Shown here in pieces: positions 20,126 to 30,162 of a stretch of 64,000 nucleotides of DNA (positions are counted from its first letter, which is position 1; the number at the start of each line of letters is the position of its first letter). This stretch comes from Symbiodinium natans (Eukaryota > Sar > Dinophyceae > Suessiales > Symbiodiniaceae), in contig CAJNDS010000091.1 of the NCBI GenBank assembly GCA_905221605.1, positions 604,783-668,782 of the forward strand, read 5' to 3'. A program made the translations under genes and the position numbers. The notes beneath the pieces are model-generated. The model was not told the origin of the DNA. It ran no database searches and was given only the letters and a program-made list of their open reading frames with translations.

Positions 20126-20462
20126 TAACCCTAAACCCTAAACCCTAAACCCTAAACCTTGAACCCTAAACCCTAAACCCTAAACCCTAAACCCTAAACC
20201 CTAAACCCTAAACCCCCTCAGGCGAACTTGCAAGCCTCCCGAGGGCAGCCGCAAGGGCCATGCCAGGACGACTCAGCTCTGGACGGGAACATGGCGGAAG
20301 GGCAGCTTCTGAGTCTGTCTGAGTCTGCTCCGCCCTAAACCCTAAACCCTAAACCTTCTGAGTCTGTCTGAGTCTGCTCCGCCCTAAACCCTAAACCCTA
20401 AACCCTAAACCCTAAACCCTAAACCCTAAACCCTAAATCCTAAACCCTAAACCCTAAACCCT
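20126..20462 (-). repeat. Telomeric arrays around a tandem 47-bp duplication
   Basis: CCCTAAA at 20126-20216 and 20380-20462. Between them CTTCTGAGTCTGTCTGAGTC plus CCCTAAA occurs twice (from about 20307 and 20354). Confidence 0.85.
20217..20308 (-). CDS. Putative exon
   Basis: CTCAG|AAGCTGCC to CCTGAGG|GGTTTAGG reads open on the minus strand as ALPPCSRPELSRPGMALAAA then LGRLASSPE. The plus strand is also open in part, so strand is uncertain. Confidence 0.3.
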
Positions 20463-22097
20463 GTAGGTTTCAGTCTGCTCCAGCCGCCCTACACCCGAAC
20501 CCTAAACCCTAAACCCTGAACCCTGGAGGTGTCCAACCTTTGGGTTAAGGGTTTAGGGGTAGGGGATCGGGTTTAGGGTTTAGGATTTAGGGTTTAGGGT
20601 TTAGGGAATGCGGTGTACAAAAAAACACTGTTCAGCCCTAAGGCCTAAACCGCTAGCAGCCCAAACTTCATTCTCTGGGTTCAGGGTTTGGGGTTTGGGG
20701 TTTAGGCTCAGGTTTGCTAGGGTTTAGGGTTTAGGGTTTGGGGTTTGGGGTTTGGGGTTTAGGGTTTAGGGTTTGGGGTTTAGGGTTTAGGGTTTAGAGT
20801 CTAAAGAGGTTTGAGGTGGAGTTGCATGAGTCTGCGGGTTGCAAGGCATTGGCAACTGGGTCTCCTCCAAAGCCCCGACCCGTAAACCCTAAACCCTAAA
20901 CCCTAAACCCTAAACCCTAAACCCTAAACCCGAAACCCTAAACCCTAAACCCGAAACCCTACACGCAAAATTCAGGGTTCAGCAGCCTTCCTGCAACGCC
21001 CGGCCCAGGATCGCAACATGACATGACATGTCGGGGGCGTAGGGCTTCGGGCTTTGGGCTTAGGGCTTAGGGCTTCGGGCCGAGGGCACTTCAGGGCCAA
21101 GGGCTTAGGGCTGAAGGCTTAGGGCTGAGGGCTTAGGGCTGATCGCTTAGGGCTCAGGGCTGAGAGCCTGGGGTTCAGGGTTTAGGGCAGGGGGATCGGT
21201 GGCTTAAAACACGCAAGACCTTCACCGTCCCTTTCTAACCCTAAGCGCTAAAATCTATAAGCCTGTTCGGGCGCAACCCCTCGAAGTCAAACCCTAAACC
21301 ATCCTAACCCTAAGCCTTCAGCCCTAAGCTCTAAGCCCTCAGACCCTAAGACCCTGAACCCTAAGCCCACAAAACCCCTCCTCACCATTCCTGGACGTAA
21401 ATCCTAAGCTCCAAAACCACAGAAAAAATAAGCTCAACCCCTGGCCCTACCCTAAACCCTAAACCCTAAAGCCTAAACCCTAAACCCCAAGCCCCAGACC
21501 TTGAACCCAAAAGCCTTCAAATCAGTGTTTACGGGCCTCCAACCAACCCTGAACAAACATCGCAACCACTCGGAGTGAGGGGGTTCAGGGTTCAGGGTTT
21601 ACAGGTTTTAGGGTTCAGGGCTGAGAGGTTTAGGGTTTAGGCTTTAGGGTATAGGGGTTGGGGTTTCGGGACGCCCTCGAATTCGATGCTTCGGGCAGGC
21701 CTCGGGGACTGGGGTATCGACCGAGTATGCACTTGGAGATTCACACGTGCAAGTAGGGCTGAGGGTTTAGGGTTTAGGGTCTAGGGTTTAGGGTTCAGAG
21801 TTATGTAAGTAGGGTCACTATGGCTACAACGGTTGCAACCATATTTTGTGTACTCAACACCAAACCTCTCTAAGCACACATGAGCCTGCGACGATCAACC
21901 GAGTACACAAGGCCTTTGCTTATGTGCGAGGCATCTGGAATTTTGGACGTGGGGGGTTTTGGGTTTAGGGTTTAGGGTTTAGGGTTTAGGAGGGGGGGGG
22001 GGGGGGGGGGGGGGGGGCGATTTAGAGGGGCATTGCTTTTGGAGGGCCATGGCTCTCATTCTCTGGCAAGCGACGAGACTCTGAAGCGCTTGCTGCC
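20463..22097. other. Telomere-variant-rich stretch
   Basis: TTTGGGG/TTTAGGG tracts (20685-20800), CCCTAAA (20882-20960), GGGCTTA tracts (21040-21170), and a 27-base poly-G run (21991-22018). A hairpin with TTGTGTACTC ends lies at 21851-21922. No exon confidently supported; 22042-22095 has a weak open frame. Confidence 0.5.
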
Positions 22098-22238
22098 CAA
22101 CCCTAAACCCTAAACCCTGAACCCTAAACCCTAAACCCTAAACCCTAAACCCTAAACCCTAAACCCTGAACCCTGAACCCTAAACCCTAAACCCTAAACC
22201 CTAAACCCTAAACCCTAAACCCTAAACCAACCCTAAAC
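22098..22238 (-). repeat. Telomeric array (CCCTAAA)n
   Basis: About 135 bp with a few CCCTGAA variants. Its last unit supplies the GTTTAGGG donor of the exon at 22239-22309. Confidence 0.93.
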
Positions 22239-22309
22239 CAAAGAAGTCTCAGCCTTGAGAGCCTGGTACGCTTGCCGAAGTTGTTCGGACACCGTCTCGT
22301 CATGCGATT
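22239..22309 (-). CDS. Putative coiled-coil exon
   Basis: TATAG|AATCGC to TTCTTTG|GTTTAGGG. The frame SHDETVSEQLRQAYQALKAE then TSL has a clear heptad pattern. The donor is the first telomeric unit of the 22098-22238 array. Confidence 0.47.
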
Positions 22310-22626
22310 CTATACTCTAAGACATCTCTGGGGCCCAAAGACCATATACCAAAAATGCCAAACAACGAAGGTTTAGAGTTTAGGGTTTTGGGTTCGGGAC
22401 CTAATCCGCAAACCCTAAACCCCTTAAACTTTGCACGCTCCGAATTCGCCATGCACTGGTGTGTTGCAGGGGACCACACAACACAGCTCCCTTACACTCT
22501 CCGGAGCCCTGTGTGTCAGGAGTCTCGGATTTAGGGGAAAAAACCCCAAAGACCCAACACCTGAAACCCCGAACCCTAAACCCTAAACCCTAACCCTAAA
22601 CCCCGAACCCTAAACCCAAAACGGGT

Positions 22627-23710
22627 TTAAGGTGGTAAGCTGTCAGCAGTGCATGTGGCCACCCCCTCGACGATGCTCCTGCCGCAAGCGCTAATTCCTG
22701 CACCTGGAGAAGTGGAGATGAGGGTTTCAGTTTACTTGGAGGTTCATGGAACTTACTAACCCAATAATCACTGTACTTATAACCCAATTATAAGGGGCTT
22801 ATAAGCGGGTTATAGCTACACTTATACTAAGTAGGGTTTGGGGTTCAAGCTTAAGCTCTTGGAGGTTCTGGCAGTTTGGGGATTGAGTTGTTGCTGTTTT
22901 TTTGCTTTTTGATTTTGCTATTACTTCATTTTTCGTGTGTATTTCATGTTTTTTCTTTTTTGGGGGGTGGGTTGAGGTGTATAGGATTTCTTCCAGGGCT
23001 GGGCCCAGAACCCTACAACTAAACCCTAAACCCAAGACAATTAATAATATCTTAAAATTCGGATGTTCCCCCTTGTACTAGCAGTCCTTCATAGGGACTA
23101 CAATAGCCCCTATTCTAATCCCTATTAGGGACTGTTAGTATAAGGGGAAACATTCCAATCTTCAACCCACTCAGACCAAGCATAAAGGCTCAAGGGCCTA
23201 AATAGCCTGGGTCTCAGACCTTCAACTAAAGCATCACCAAGACAACGGAAACGGCATGCCGAGACGGGCATTCAAATTATAAGGTTTGACGTTCAGGGTT
23301 GACAGGGTAACTTTGGGATGTTCCACCTTCTCCTAACGGTCCTTGACAGGGATCATAGTACCCCCTATTACAGTCCCTAGTAAGGATTGTAAGGAAAGGA
23401 GGAACATCCCAACCTGAACCCCCCAGCCAAAGGGTTTTCAGGACCAAGGCCCCCTAATCGCCCGGCAAGAAGATTCCCCAACCAAACCGTTCAAAAAGTC
23501 TTCTCAAAGTACGCCCGGCCTAAACCCTAAACCCTAAACCCTAAACCCTAAACCCTAAACCCTAAACCCTAAACCCTAAACTCAGGCGATGTGCTGAAGC
23601 TGATCTCATCCGGGACCAGCGATCTCGAGTGCATAGAAGCCAAGACCTGCAGGGCCCACTGCCACTGGGCCCCCTTCTCGCAGGCACTGATACTTGCATT
23701 GAAGCTGATC
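22627..23710 (-). CDS. PPR gene E fragment, two exons
   Basis: Exon 23595-23710 reads ISFNASISACEKGAQWQWAL and ends VPDEISFS. A GC donor at 23594 and AG at 22704 join it to AGISACGRSIVEGVAT in exon 22627-22703 with normal motif spacing. The frame then stops at TAA 22627-22629 without further PPR sequence, so the true 3' end is uncertain. Upstream of 23710 the frame runs into telomeric repeat after CTGAG, a likely acceptor. The 891-nt intron contains CCCTAAA (23520-23581) and two hairpin elements of the GGGATGTTCC family. Confidence 0.55.
22734..22845 (+). mobile_element. ACTTGGAGGTTCATGG element in PPR gene E intron
   Basis: The left end ACTTGGAGGTTCATGG is shared with 13855-14045, 27950-28082, 28097-28190, 37260-37441, 56019-56130 and 60262-60360. 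The right end is not preserved in this copy. Confidence 0.45.
23058..23159 (+). mobile_element. GGGATGTTCC hairpin element, copy 1
   Basis: GGATGTTCCCCCTTGT is mirrored by AAGGGGAAACATTCC at the right. Related copies at 23313-23412 and 49358-49453. Confidence 0.55.
23313..23412 (+). mobile_element. GGGATGTTCC hairpin element, copy 2
   Basis: TTTGGGATGTTCCACCTTCT and AGGAGGAACATCCCAACC are inverted. Copies 1 and 2 both lie in the PPR gene E intron, about 150 bp apart. Confidence 0.6.
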
Positions 23711-24087
23711 CTCAGCTTGGGCTTAGGGTTTAGGGTTTAGGGTTTAGGGTTATATAGGGTTATTGAGGGTTCTTCAGGGTTATTTAGGGTTATTTAGGGT
23801 TTAGGGTTACTTAGGGTTGAGGGTCTAGGGCCAGGGTTTAGGGTCTCAGCTCCACGGGCTTTCGGGGCCAGAGCGTTGGGGATGAACATGCGCCGTTCAT
23901 CTACGGGTTCGTAGTGCGTTTCTCGGAATCCTAAACCCTAAACCCCAACTCCTAAACCCGAAACCCTAAACTCTAAACCCCAAATGAATCACTGGCTTCT
24001 TACCAGAGTTGCACATTCTAATGAGGTACCCTGTTAAATGCCTTAAGGGTATCTATAGTTGCTATTTTTATAAGGCCCGACCCCCCC

Positions 24088-24118
<31 letters not shown>

Positions 24119-24209
24119 AGTGTACACTTTCAGTTCTATATGTGATTACATTATCCCCAAAGGTGTAAAGTGCACTCATTCAGCTACTAAGTTAGCAGCC
24201 CAAAGGATC

Positions 24210-25148
24210 TCGCTGAAAGCCACGGCGACCACGGGGGTTTCAGCCAACACCCACAAGGCTTGCTCCCACTCGCCGGCCTTCTCGCAGGCGCTGATGCCCG
24301 CACTCATGGAAAACTGGTTGCGTGCAATCCTTGCTGCCGGCATACTCGACAGCAGATGTAGAGCCAACTGCCATTCCTAAGATGGCCGTTTAGGTTTTAG
24401 GGTTCAGGGTTTAGGGGTTAGGCTTTAGGGTTGAAGCCCTCTAAAAAATATCCCGGGTATTTCCTCTTACACCCAATAAGGGAAAATACAAAATGTCCCA
24501 AGGGGGCTACCTAGATTCGCCCCCCTTTTCGCATGCACTGATGCAGGCATCCAGACTGAACTCGTTTGCTTGCAGTCTGGACGCGTGCAATTCCCCAAGT
24601 AGCAGCAAGGCAATTTCCCAATGCCCGACGGTCTCACAGGCGCTGATGGCAGCACTGAAGCTGATAACATCCTTACTTTTCCAATAACCAGGGGGAAAAA
24701 GGTTAAACTTTATTATACCTAGTAAGGAAATCCCAAAAGTTTAAAGTTCAACTGTTGGCTAAGTAAGCATCAGGCTTGACAGTCGCACCTTCCATCTCTT
24801 CCAGCAGTTGCAGGGCCATTCGCCATTGCCCTGCCTTCTCGCATGCACCTTGGAAAGTCTGTGAAACAGGGTGTAAGGTTCCCTCCAAATGTGTAGTCCT
24901 ACCACACGAGAGGATCCATGAAGCATACGCTGGAAGAAGCGGCGCGTTAACTCCCTAGCAAACACCCCAAGCCCTAGACCTTTCAATGATGAACCCCCAA
25001 ACCCCAAAGCTCTAAAGCCTAAACCCCAAACCCTAAACCCTGCACCCTATTAATGAGATTGTTTGAATTCTCCACAGCAATGGCTCGAGGCGCTGATTGA
25101 GGCATTGAAACTGATCCGGCCGGGCACCGCCATGAAGATGGGCATTAC
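24210..25148 (-). CDS. PPR gene F, four-exon model, broken 3' end
   Basis: Exons 25094-25148, 24772-24848, 24519-24671 and about 24210-24376. Spliced, they give MPIFMAVPGRISFNASIS|ACEKAGQW, then LEEMEGATVKPD|VISFSAAIS, then CISACEKGGE|WQLALHLLSSMP and on to FSEI, about five motifs in one frame with regular 35-residue spacing. Introns: 24849-25093 (GC-AG), 24672-24771 (GA-AG) and 24377-24518 (GA-AG). After FSEI an element beginning CTTTGGG interrupts, and no continuing PPR exon is found, so the gene is truncated or its next exon lies elsewhere. No start codon was identified. Confidence 0.72.
24377..24518 (-). mobile_element. Introner in PPR gene F, TSD GAAT, GA-AG
   Basis: A 138-bp element (24377-24514) lies between GAAT duplications (minus sense; 24515-24518 and 24373-24376). 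Ends are CTAGGTAGCCCC and CTAAGATGGCCG. Excision joins GGGGGC to GAATGGCAG, giving GGEWQLAL in frame. The interior is partly telomere-like. Confidence 0.82.
24672..24771 (-). mobile_element. Introner in PPR gene F, TSD GATG, GA-AG
   Basis: A 96-bp element (24672-24767), ends CTTACTTAGCCAA and CTTACTTTTCCAA, lies between GATG duplications (minus sense; 24768-24771 and 24668-24671). Excision joins AAGCCT to GATGTTATCAGC, giving KPDVIS in frame. Confidence 0.83.
24849..25093 (-). other. GC-AG intron of PPR gene F
   Basis: TCAATCA|GCGCCT...CCAAG|GTGCATGC joins NASIS to ACEK in frame. Flanking tetramers GCGC and GTGC differ at one base. The interior is telomere-like repeat and about 120 bp without recognisable features. 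Confidence 0.55.
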
Positions 25149-25312
25149 CTGACGAGATGGACTCAAGAATTTGGGTCAGCATGCTGCCACTCAACCCCCT
25201 AAACCTAAACCCTAAACTCTAAACCCTAAACCCTAACAACCCTAACAACCCTAAACCCCAACCCAAACCTTAAACCCTGCACCCTCTTAGTGAAGGCTAG
25301 CCCCCTGGTTCT

Positions 25313-25350
25313 GGGAATGAGGGAATGAGGGCCCTCATTCCCTCATTCCC
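25313..25350. repeat. Perfect 38-bp palindrome
   Basis: A 19-bp arm GGGAATGAGGGAATGAGGG is followed at once by its exact reverse complement with no spacer. The same ends occur on longer elements at 40518-40590 and 43686-43769. Confidence 0.85.
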
Positions 25351-25670
25351 TACTAAGACCAGCGTTTAGAGTTTAGGGTGCAGGTTTCAGGAGAAGGACC
25401 CACGTACCTTTATCGTTTTTACTTGGGCCCTGGAGCTAGCATCTAGGAACCCCTTCAAGGCCCAAGCATGTACTACACAGGTACATGGATGCTTGGGTGA
25501 AGACGGTAAGACCATGAACTCCAAACCCTAGCGCCCGAACACCGCCTCGAACCTTCAGGCTTCACGAATACAGGGGTCGGAATAAGTACCTAATGGTCTG
25601 TCTTCCTTTATGCTCCCTATACAATCATACTATAAGAACCCCTATAAACCCATTCTTACTCTTAGTTGCT

Positions 25671-25769
25671 GAGTTCATAAGCCCCAAAGAAAATGTACAC
25701 TTTCAGTTCTATGATTAGGGGAGTATAGTATCCCAAAAAAGTGTCAAGTGTACTCATTCAGCTACTAAG
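25671..25769 (+). mobile_element. Second copy of the CTTAGTTGCTGAG element
   Basis: The ends CTTAGTTGCTGAGTTCATAA and ATTCAGCTACTAAG form inverted repeats like those at 11650-11759. The flanks show no clear duplication. It adjoins the PPR exon at 25791-25846 on the side where that exon's intron would begin. Confidence 0.5.
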
Positions 25770-25790
25770 CTAGATTATTCCCCAAGACAC

Positions 25791-25846
25791 GGACAGCAGA
25801 CGCAAAGCCAGCTCCCACCGCGCAGCTCGCTCACAGGCGCTGATTC
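25791..25846 (-). CDS. Isolated PPR exon
   Basis: Between AGAG|GAATCAGC and TCC|GTGTCTTGGG the frame reads GISACERAARWELALRLLS, an exact half PPR motif. The GTGT donor is followed by the CTTGGGG-started element at 25671-25790. No partner exon with matching sequence was found, so it is a gene remnant or part of gene F or G. Confidence 0.6.
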
Positions 25847-26180
25847 CTCTTCTTGAACCCTAAACCCTAAACCCTAAACCCTAAACCCTAAACCCTAAAC
25901 CTTCAACCTTTCAGGTTCAGAGAGATGCCTCAAAATGCAAGGAGATGCAGCCCAAGAGGCATGAAAGAGTAAGAGGGGAGGGAGAGACATTTGGAGGTTC
26001 ATCGGGTACCCTTCAAGATCCCCTCAAACCCTCCCATCTTGGGGGTTGCAGTTAAACAAAAACTATATATACATATATATATATATATATATACATAAGA
26101 CATACATTCATCAAGTAAAAGCCCGAAATCCTAGAGCTTATAAGCTAAAACAAAGTTCTTGATTCAATAAGCAAAGCACC

Positions 26181-29100
26181 CTACACCCCCAACTGTCCTG
26201 CGTTGAAGCTCACAGTATCGGGGCCCACTCGCCAGTCAGGCATCTGGAACAACAGCTGCAAGGCCCTCTGCCACTGCCCACCTGTCGGGAGCCTATATGG
26301 GGCGCTTAGGGCTCCAAACCTACACACCCTGAACCCTAAACCCTCTACAGTTCAAACCCTGAATGCTGAACAATGGAGCCTAAACCCTTAAAGCCCTATG
26401 CCGCCGGGGCGGCCTAGCCTTTGGCACAGGCGCTGATCGCAGCACTGAAGCTGAACACGGTGGGACGCAACCTGGCGACCGGGATTGCGGTCAGCAAATG
26501 CAAGGCAGCCCCCCACTGCCCTGAGTACTCACAGGCGGAGATGGCGGCATTGAAGCTGATCTCATTGGGGGAAGCTGCTGAACTAGGCATCCCGGAGAGA
26601 AGCTGGATAGCCATCTGCCATTGGCCCTCTTGGGCGCAGGCGCTCACAGCAGCACTGAAACTGATGACATCTGGCACCAGACTCTCGGCCGCCATGTCTG
26701 CGAGAAGTTGCAAAGCAACCTTCCATTGCTTTCCGGTTTCGCAGGCACTGATGAGTGTGTTGAAGCTGACCCGGTCTGCCTCGACGCTGGCAGCCGGCAT
26801 GTCGGAAAACAATATAAGGGCAGCCTGCCATTGACCACACTTCTCACAGCTGCTCATGGCGGCGTTGTAGCTGAAAGCGTTCGGCCGAGTTTGAGCCTCT
26901 GGCATGTCTGAAAGCAAGCCCAAAGCCAGGAGCCACTGTGACCCCTTCCCACAGGCAGTGATGGCGGTGGTAAAGCTGAAAACGTCGGGAACCTCAGTTC
27001 AGATGCAACTTCGAGGTTCTTCGAGGTCAGAAGCGCCATGGGTTCGGTGAATCATGTAGGGGGAGTGCCATACCAAGGGCACATGCCACATGTATAACAA
27101 TATACAATAAAAAAAAGGTTAGCCGCGGAATCTGGCCGAGAAGTGTCTAAAATCTAGAGCAAGCAGATCATTATCTGGTCTCCTTCTCGAATTCCCAACC
27201 CTTCCCAACCGAAACTTCGCCCCCCCTTCCCTCCCCCTGTGGGACCTGCCCGAATCGCTTGGAGGAAGCGCAATCCGATGCCGCGGGGATTCGCGTGGGG
27301 CCCCTCCCATAGCGACCACGCCAAAAAAAAACTTAAAACTCTCCTCCAAGCCCTTCACTGCAGAACTCATGACGTGCGTGGTGCTACACCATGTGACATA
27401 CATAGGGTATGCCCAAATCAATAGGGACCACCGTATGTATTGATCTGAACATAATATTGAGAATCTTTACAGACATATATGCATATATATATATATATAT
27501 TTTTTTTGTTTATTTATTTATTTGTTTTATTTATATTTATGTATACGTTATCACATGTCACCGGCCCGCCAACCAGAGGAATCTGGCAGGCACTGAGCAA
27601 CCAACCCCGATCTGAAACCCCAAGCCCAACACCCTGAAGTCCCAACACCTCAACGCCATAAAACAAACCTACACCTCTGAAACAGTAACCCCTAATTAAA
27701 TCCTTCCATACACTGTCCCACGAGGCTGAGGTGGTACTCCTTTCGGGGTTTCCTCGAGGGATTACCCTAAACCCTAAACCCCAAACCCTGCTAACCCAAA
27801 ACCTTAAACACTAAACCCTGTTGACCCTAAACCCCTTCTGTCGTCGCAGGGGGCAGACTTCGAAGACACAATGTCCTCGAGAACTTGAAGCGCCACTGGC
27901 CAGACCGACGACCGAGCGCAACAGGCACTCACCTGTAGGAGTTGAGGTCTACTTGGAGGTTCATGAGTACTGATAGCCCCAATTATAAGTCCACTTATAG
28001 CCTAGATAGAGGACTTAGGGGACTTCGGGGGCTTATAAGCACAGTTATAGTCGGGTTTATATGTACCGTGAGCATCCAAGTAGGTTTTAGGGTGGAATAC
28101 TTGGAGGTTCATGGGTACTTACACGCAGGGTCAGAAGTACGAGCACATTTAGGGTACTTGGTAACCCTTGAAGCCTTGAACCTTCAAGTATGCTTTAGGG
28201 TTGAACAGGGTTTCTAAGGCATAAGGTTTACGGCTGTTCTTGTTCAAAATGGTTTTAAAGCTGGGGGAACATCGAGTTTTAGGGTTTAAGGGTCTTGGTT
28301 ATGATTGATTTGGGTTTAGAGTTCTGGGGTGTCAGAGATTGGGGGTTAGACTTGCGCAAGGTTTAAGGTTTGGAGGTTATAGGGTTTAGGACTTCGTAGG
28401 GCGTAGTCGGATTTAGGTTTATATGGTTGCTACGATCTTCCTTGTCTTCCCACGCCTACAAAGTCATATGAGTCCCAAAATACTGGAAGCTCAGCATGGG
28501 CACAGTGAGATTCGGGCCGGCCCAAGACCTCAACCCTAAGCCCTAAACCCCAAACCCCAAACCCTAAACCCCAAACCCTAAACCCCAAACCCTAAACCCC
28601 AAACCCTAAACCCCAAACCCTAAACCCTAAACCCGAAACCCTGAACCCTAAACCCTGAACCCTGAACCCTACTGCGAGGGGCCTGCGGCCTCTCATTTCA
28701 GAGTATAGGGGTTTATGCTTGAACCCTACTTCCATGAACTCGAAAGTCGGTTGGGATAGTTTAGGGTTTAGGGTTTAGGTTTAGGGTTTAGGGTTTAGGG
28801 TTTAGGGTTTAGGGTTTAGGGTTTAGGGTTTAGGGTTTAGGGTTTAGGGTTTAGGGTTTAGGGTTTAGGGTCTAGGCTACGTAGAACTAGGGTGAGAAGC
28901 ACCCTAACTGAGGATATACCCAGAGTTGCCTTCCTTATAACCCAAGTACCCATGATTGGCTCATGCACCTCCAAGCAAACCTTAAACCCGAAATCAGAAC
29001 CAGTGGTCCCTAAACTCATACCATCGAAGGGCGTTGGTGCATGCAGAGCCTGAGGGCTTAAGGTTCACAAGGGGTAGATCTATAGTCTTCTGTTTGAGGT

Positions 29101-30124
29101 AAGAGGGCTTCGGCTTCCCCTTTTTAAGGACATCTAAGTGGATAAAGCACGAAGGACAGCAAAGTAGCGTCTCGGAACCCTTCTGGCAACTTTTCCCAAT
29201 GCCGCAAGGACCTGAAGTCCAAACCCTAAACCCTAAACCCGAAGCCCTGAAACCCCAGAAGAGTTTTGGGGTTTAGGGTTTAGGGTATTTGGGGGGTTAC
29301 TAGCAAGGCTCAAGAGCCCCCGAACACCCGCAACCTCTGAAGGCGCCCCCGAAGCTCACAAATTAAGGGGTACAGTAGAAGGAGAGAATCTCTATAAGCA
29401 ACCCTTAATCTTACACCCCTACATGACCCCTACATAAGCCCCTATATATTCCTTAAATAGCCCCTATGTGCCTAAGCAGGCCCTAAATAACCCCTAAGCT
29501 CCGGAAACCTCTCTGAAGGCCCCCTATTGAAGTCCTACATATCCCTGAAAAAAAAAAAAGAAGTCCCTATGTACCTACGCAGCACCTAAATAGGGCACCT
29601 TATAAGGATCCCTCCTTTGGTCCCTTGAAAAAACGGCCTCACAGAGATGCTTCTGGTCCACTGGGGCCTTGCCTGCCGTGTCCAGCTGCAGAGGGGAGAG
29701 TTGGGGTTTAGGGTTTAGGGTTCAGGGTTTCGGGTTTAGGGTTTAGGGATATTCGGGTTATTGGGGCCATTAGGGTTCGGGGTTTCGAGTTTTCAGCCTA
29801 AACCCTAAACTTTCGACTTGTGCGCTCGGGATCCCTTTCTCTTTCTTATGTGGGCATGCGTCCCACCCCCTCTTCAAGAGTTGGGGTACACCAACCCGGG
29901 AACCCGAAGAAAGAGAAGCGAGCACCCTAAACCCTAAACCCTAAACCCTAAACCCTAGACCCTAAACCCTAAACCCTACACCCTAAACCCTAAACCCTAA
30001 ACCCTAAACCCTAAACCCTAAACCCCCAAACCCCCAAACCCCCAAACACAAAAAATGAAAGGTTACTGAATCCACTACGGAGTTGCAGGCAGAGAGCAGA
30101 TGCAAGGCAGCGGGCCAGTCCTGC
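26181..30124 (-). CDS. PPR gene G, at least four exons, stop present
   Basis: Exons: 30067-30124 (RQDWPAALHLL), 27855-27932 (SACCARSSVWPVALQVLEDI), 26419-26992 and 26181-26281, with stop TAG at 26181-26183. The join SSKS|VPDVFSFTTAITACGKG parallels gene A (SSTVPHVYCFSAAITACEKG), and RQDW parallels gene A's N-terminus. The big exon carries five full motifs, and GC-AG excision of 26282-26418 completes a sixth (ACAKG|GQWQRALQLL). Introns 26993-27854 (GC-AG, 862 nt) and 27933-30066 (GT-AG, about 2.1 kb) are inferred from this homology and are less certain. No ATG was located. A probable organellar RNA-binding protein. Confidence 0.62.
26282..26418 (-). other. GC-AG intron of PPR gene G
   Basis: GCCAAAG|GCTAGG...CGACAG|GTGGGCAG joins ACAKG to GQWQRAL in frame. 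No exact target duplication. The interior contains short telomere-like stretches. Confidence 0.6.
27050..27620. other. Non-telomeric stretch within PPR gene G intron
   Basis: About 570 bp almost free of telomeric units. A 100-codon minus frame at 27119-27421 lacks ATG and has no recognised domain. AT-rich TATATA/TTTATT runs occupy 27479-27545. No element ends were identified. Confidence 0.4.
27950..28082 (+). mobile_element. ACTTGGAGGTTCATG element with both ends
   Basis: TACTTGGAGGTTCATGAGTA at the left and GTGAGCATCCAAGTA at the right form an inverted repeat. A second copy follows at 28097-28190 in tandem. Lies in the PPR gene G intron. Confidence 0.55.
28540..28665 (-). repeat. Dimeric telomere variant CCCCAAACCCTAAA
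   Basis: About five tandem 14-bp dimers of CCCCAAA+CCCTAAA, then CCCTGAA variants. Lies in the PPR gene G intron. Confidence 0.88.
28759..28873 (+). repeat. Telomeric array (TTTAGGG)n
   Basis: About sixteen units. Followed to 29634 by unassigned DNA including short CCCCTA-rich stretches (29385-29620). Confidence 0.94.
29635..29685 (-). CDS. Putative small internal exon
   Basis: CTGCAG|CTGGACACG to GAGGCC|GTTTTTTC reads LDTAGKAPVDQKHLCEA. Good acceptor and GT donor. It lies between the first two proposed exons of PPR gene G and so may belong to another gene or challenge that model. Confidence 0.4.
29922..30030 (-). repeat. Telomeric array (CCCTAAA)n
   Basis: About fourteen units, adjoining the first proposed exon of PPR gene G. 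Confidence 0.94.
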
Positions 30125-30162
30125 CTGGGGATGTTTTGGGATTTATGTGGCTCCAAAGGCGT

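Noticed and set aside
24053-24209. Introner after FSEI of PPR gene F
   Set aside because: It starts CTTTGGG after GATC, but no GATC acceptor or continuing PPR exon is found on the far side.
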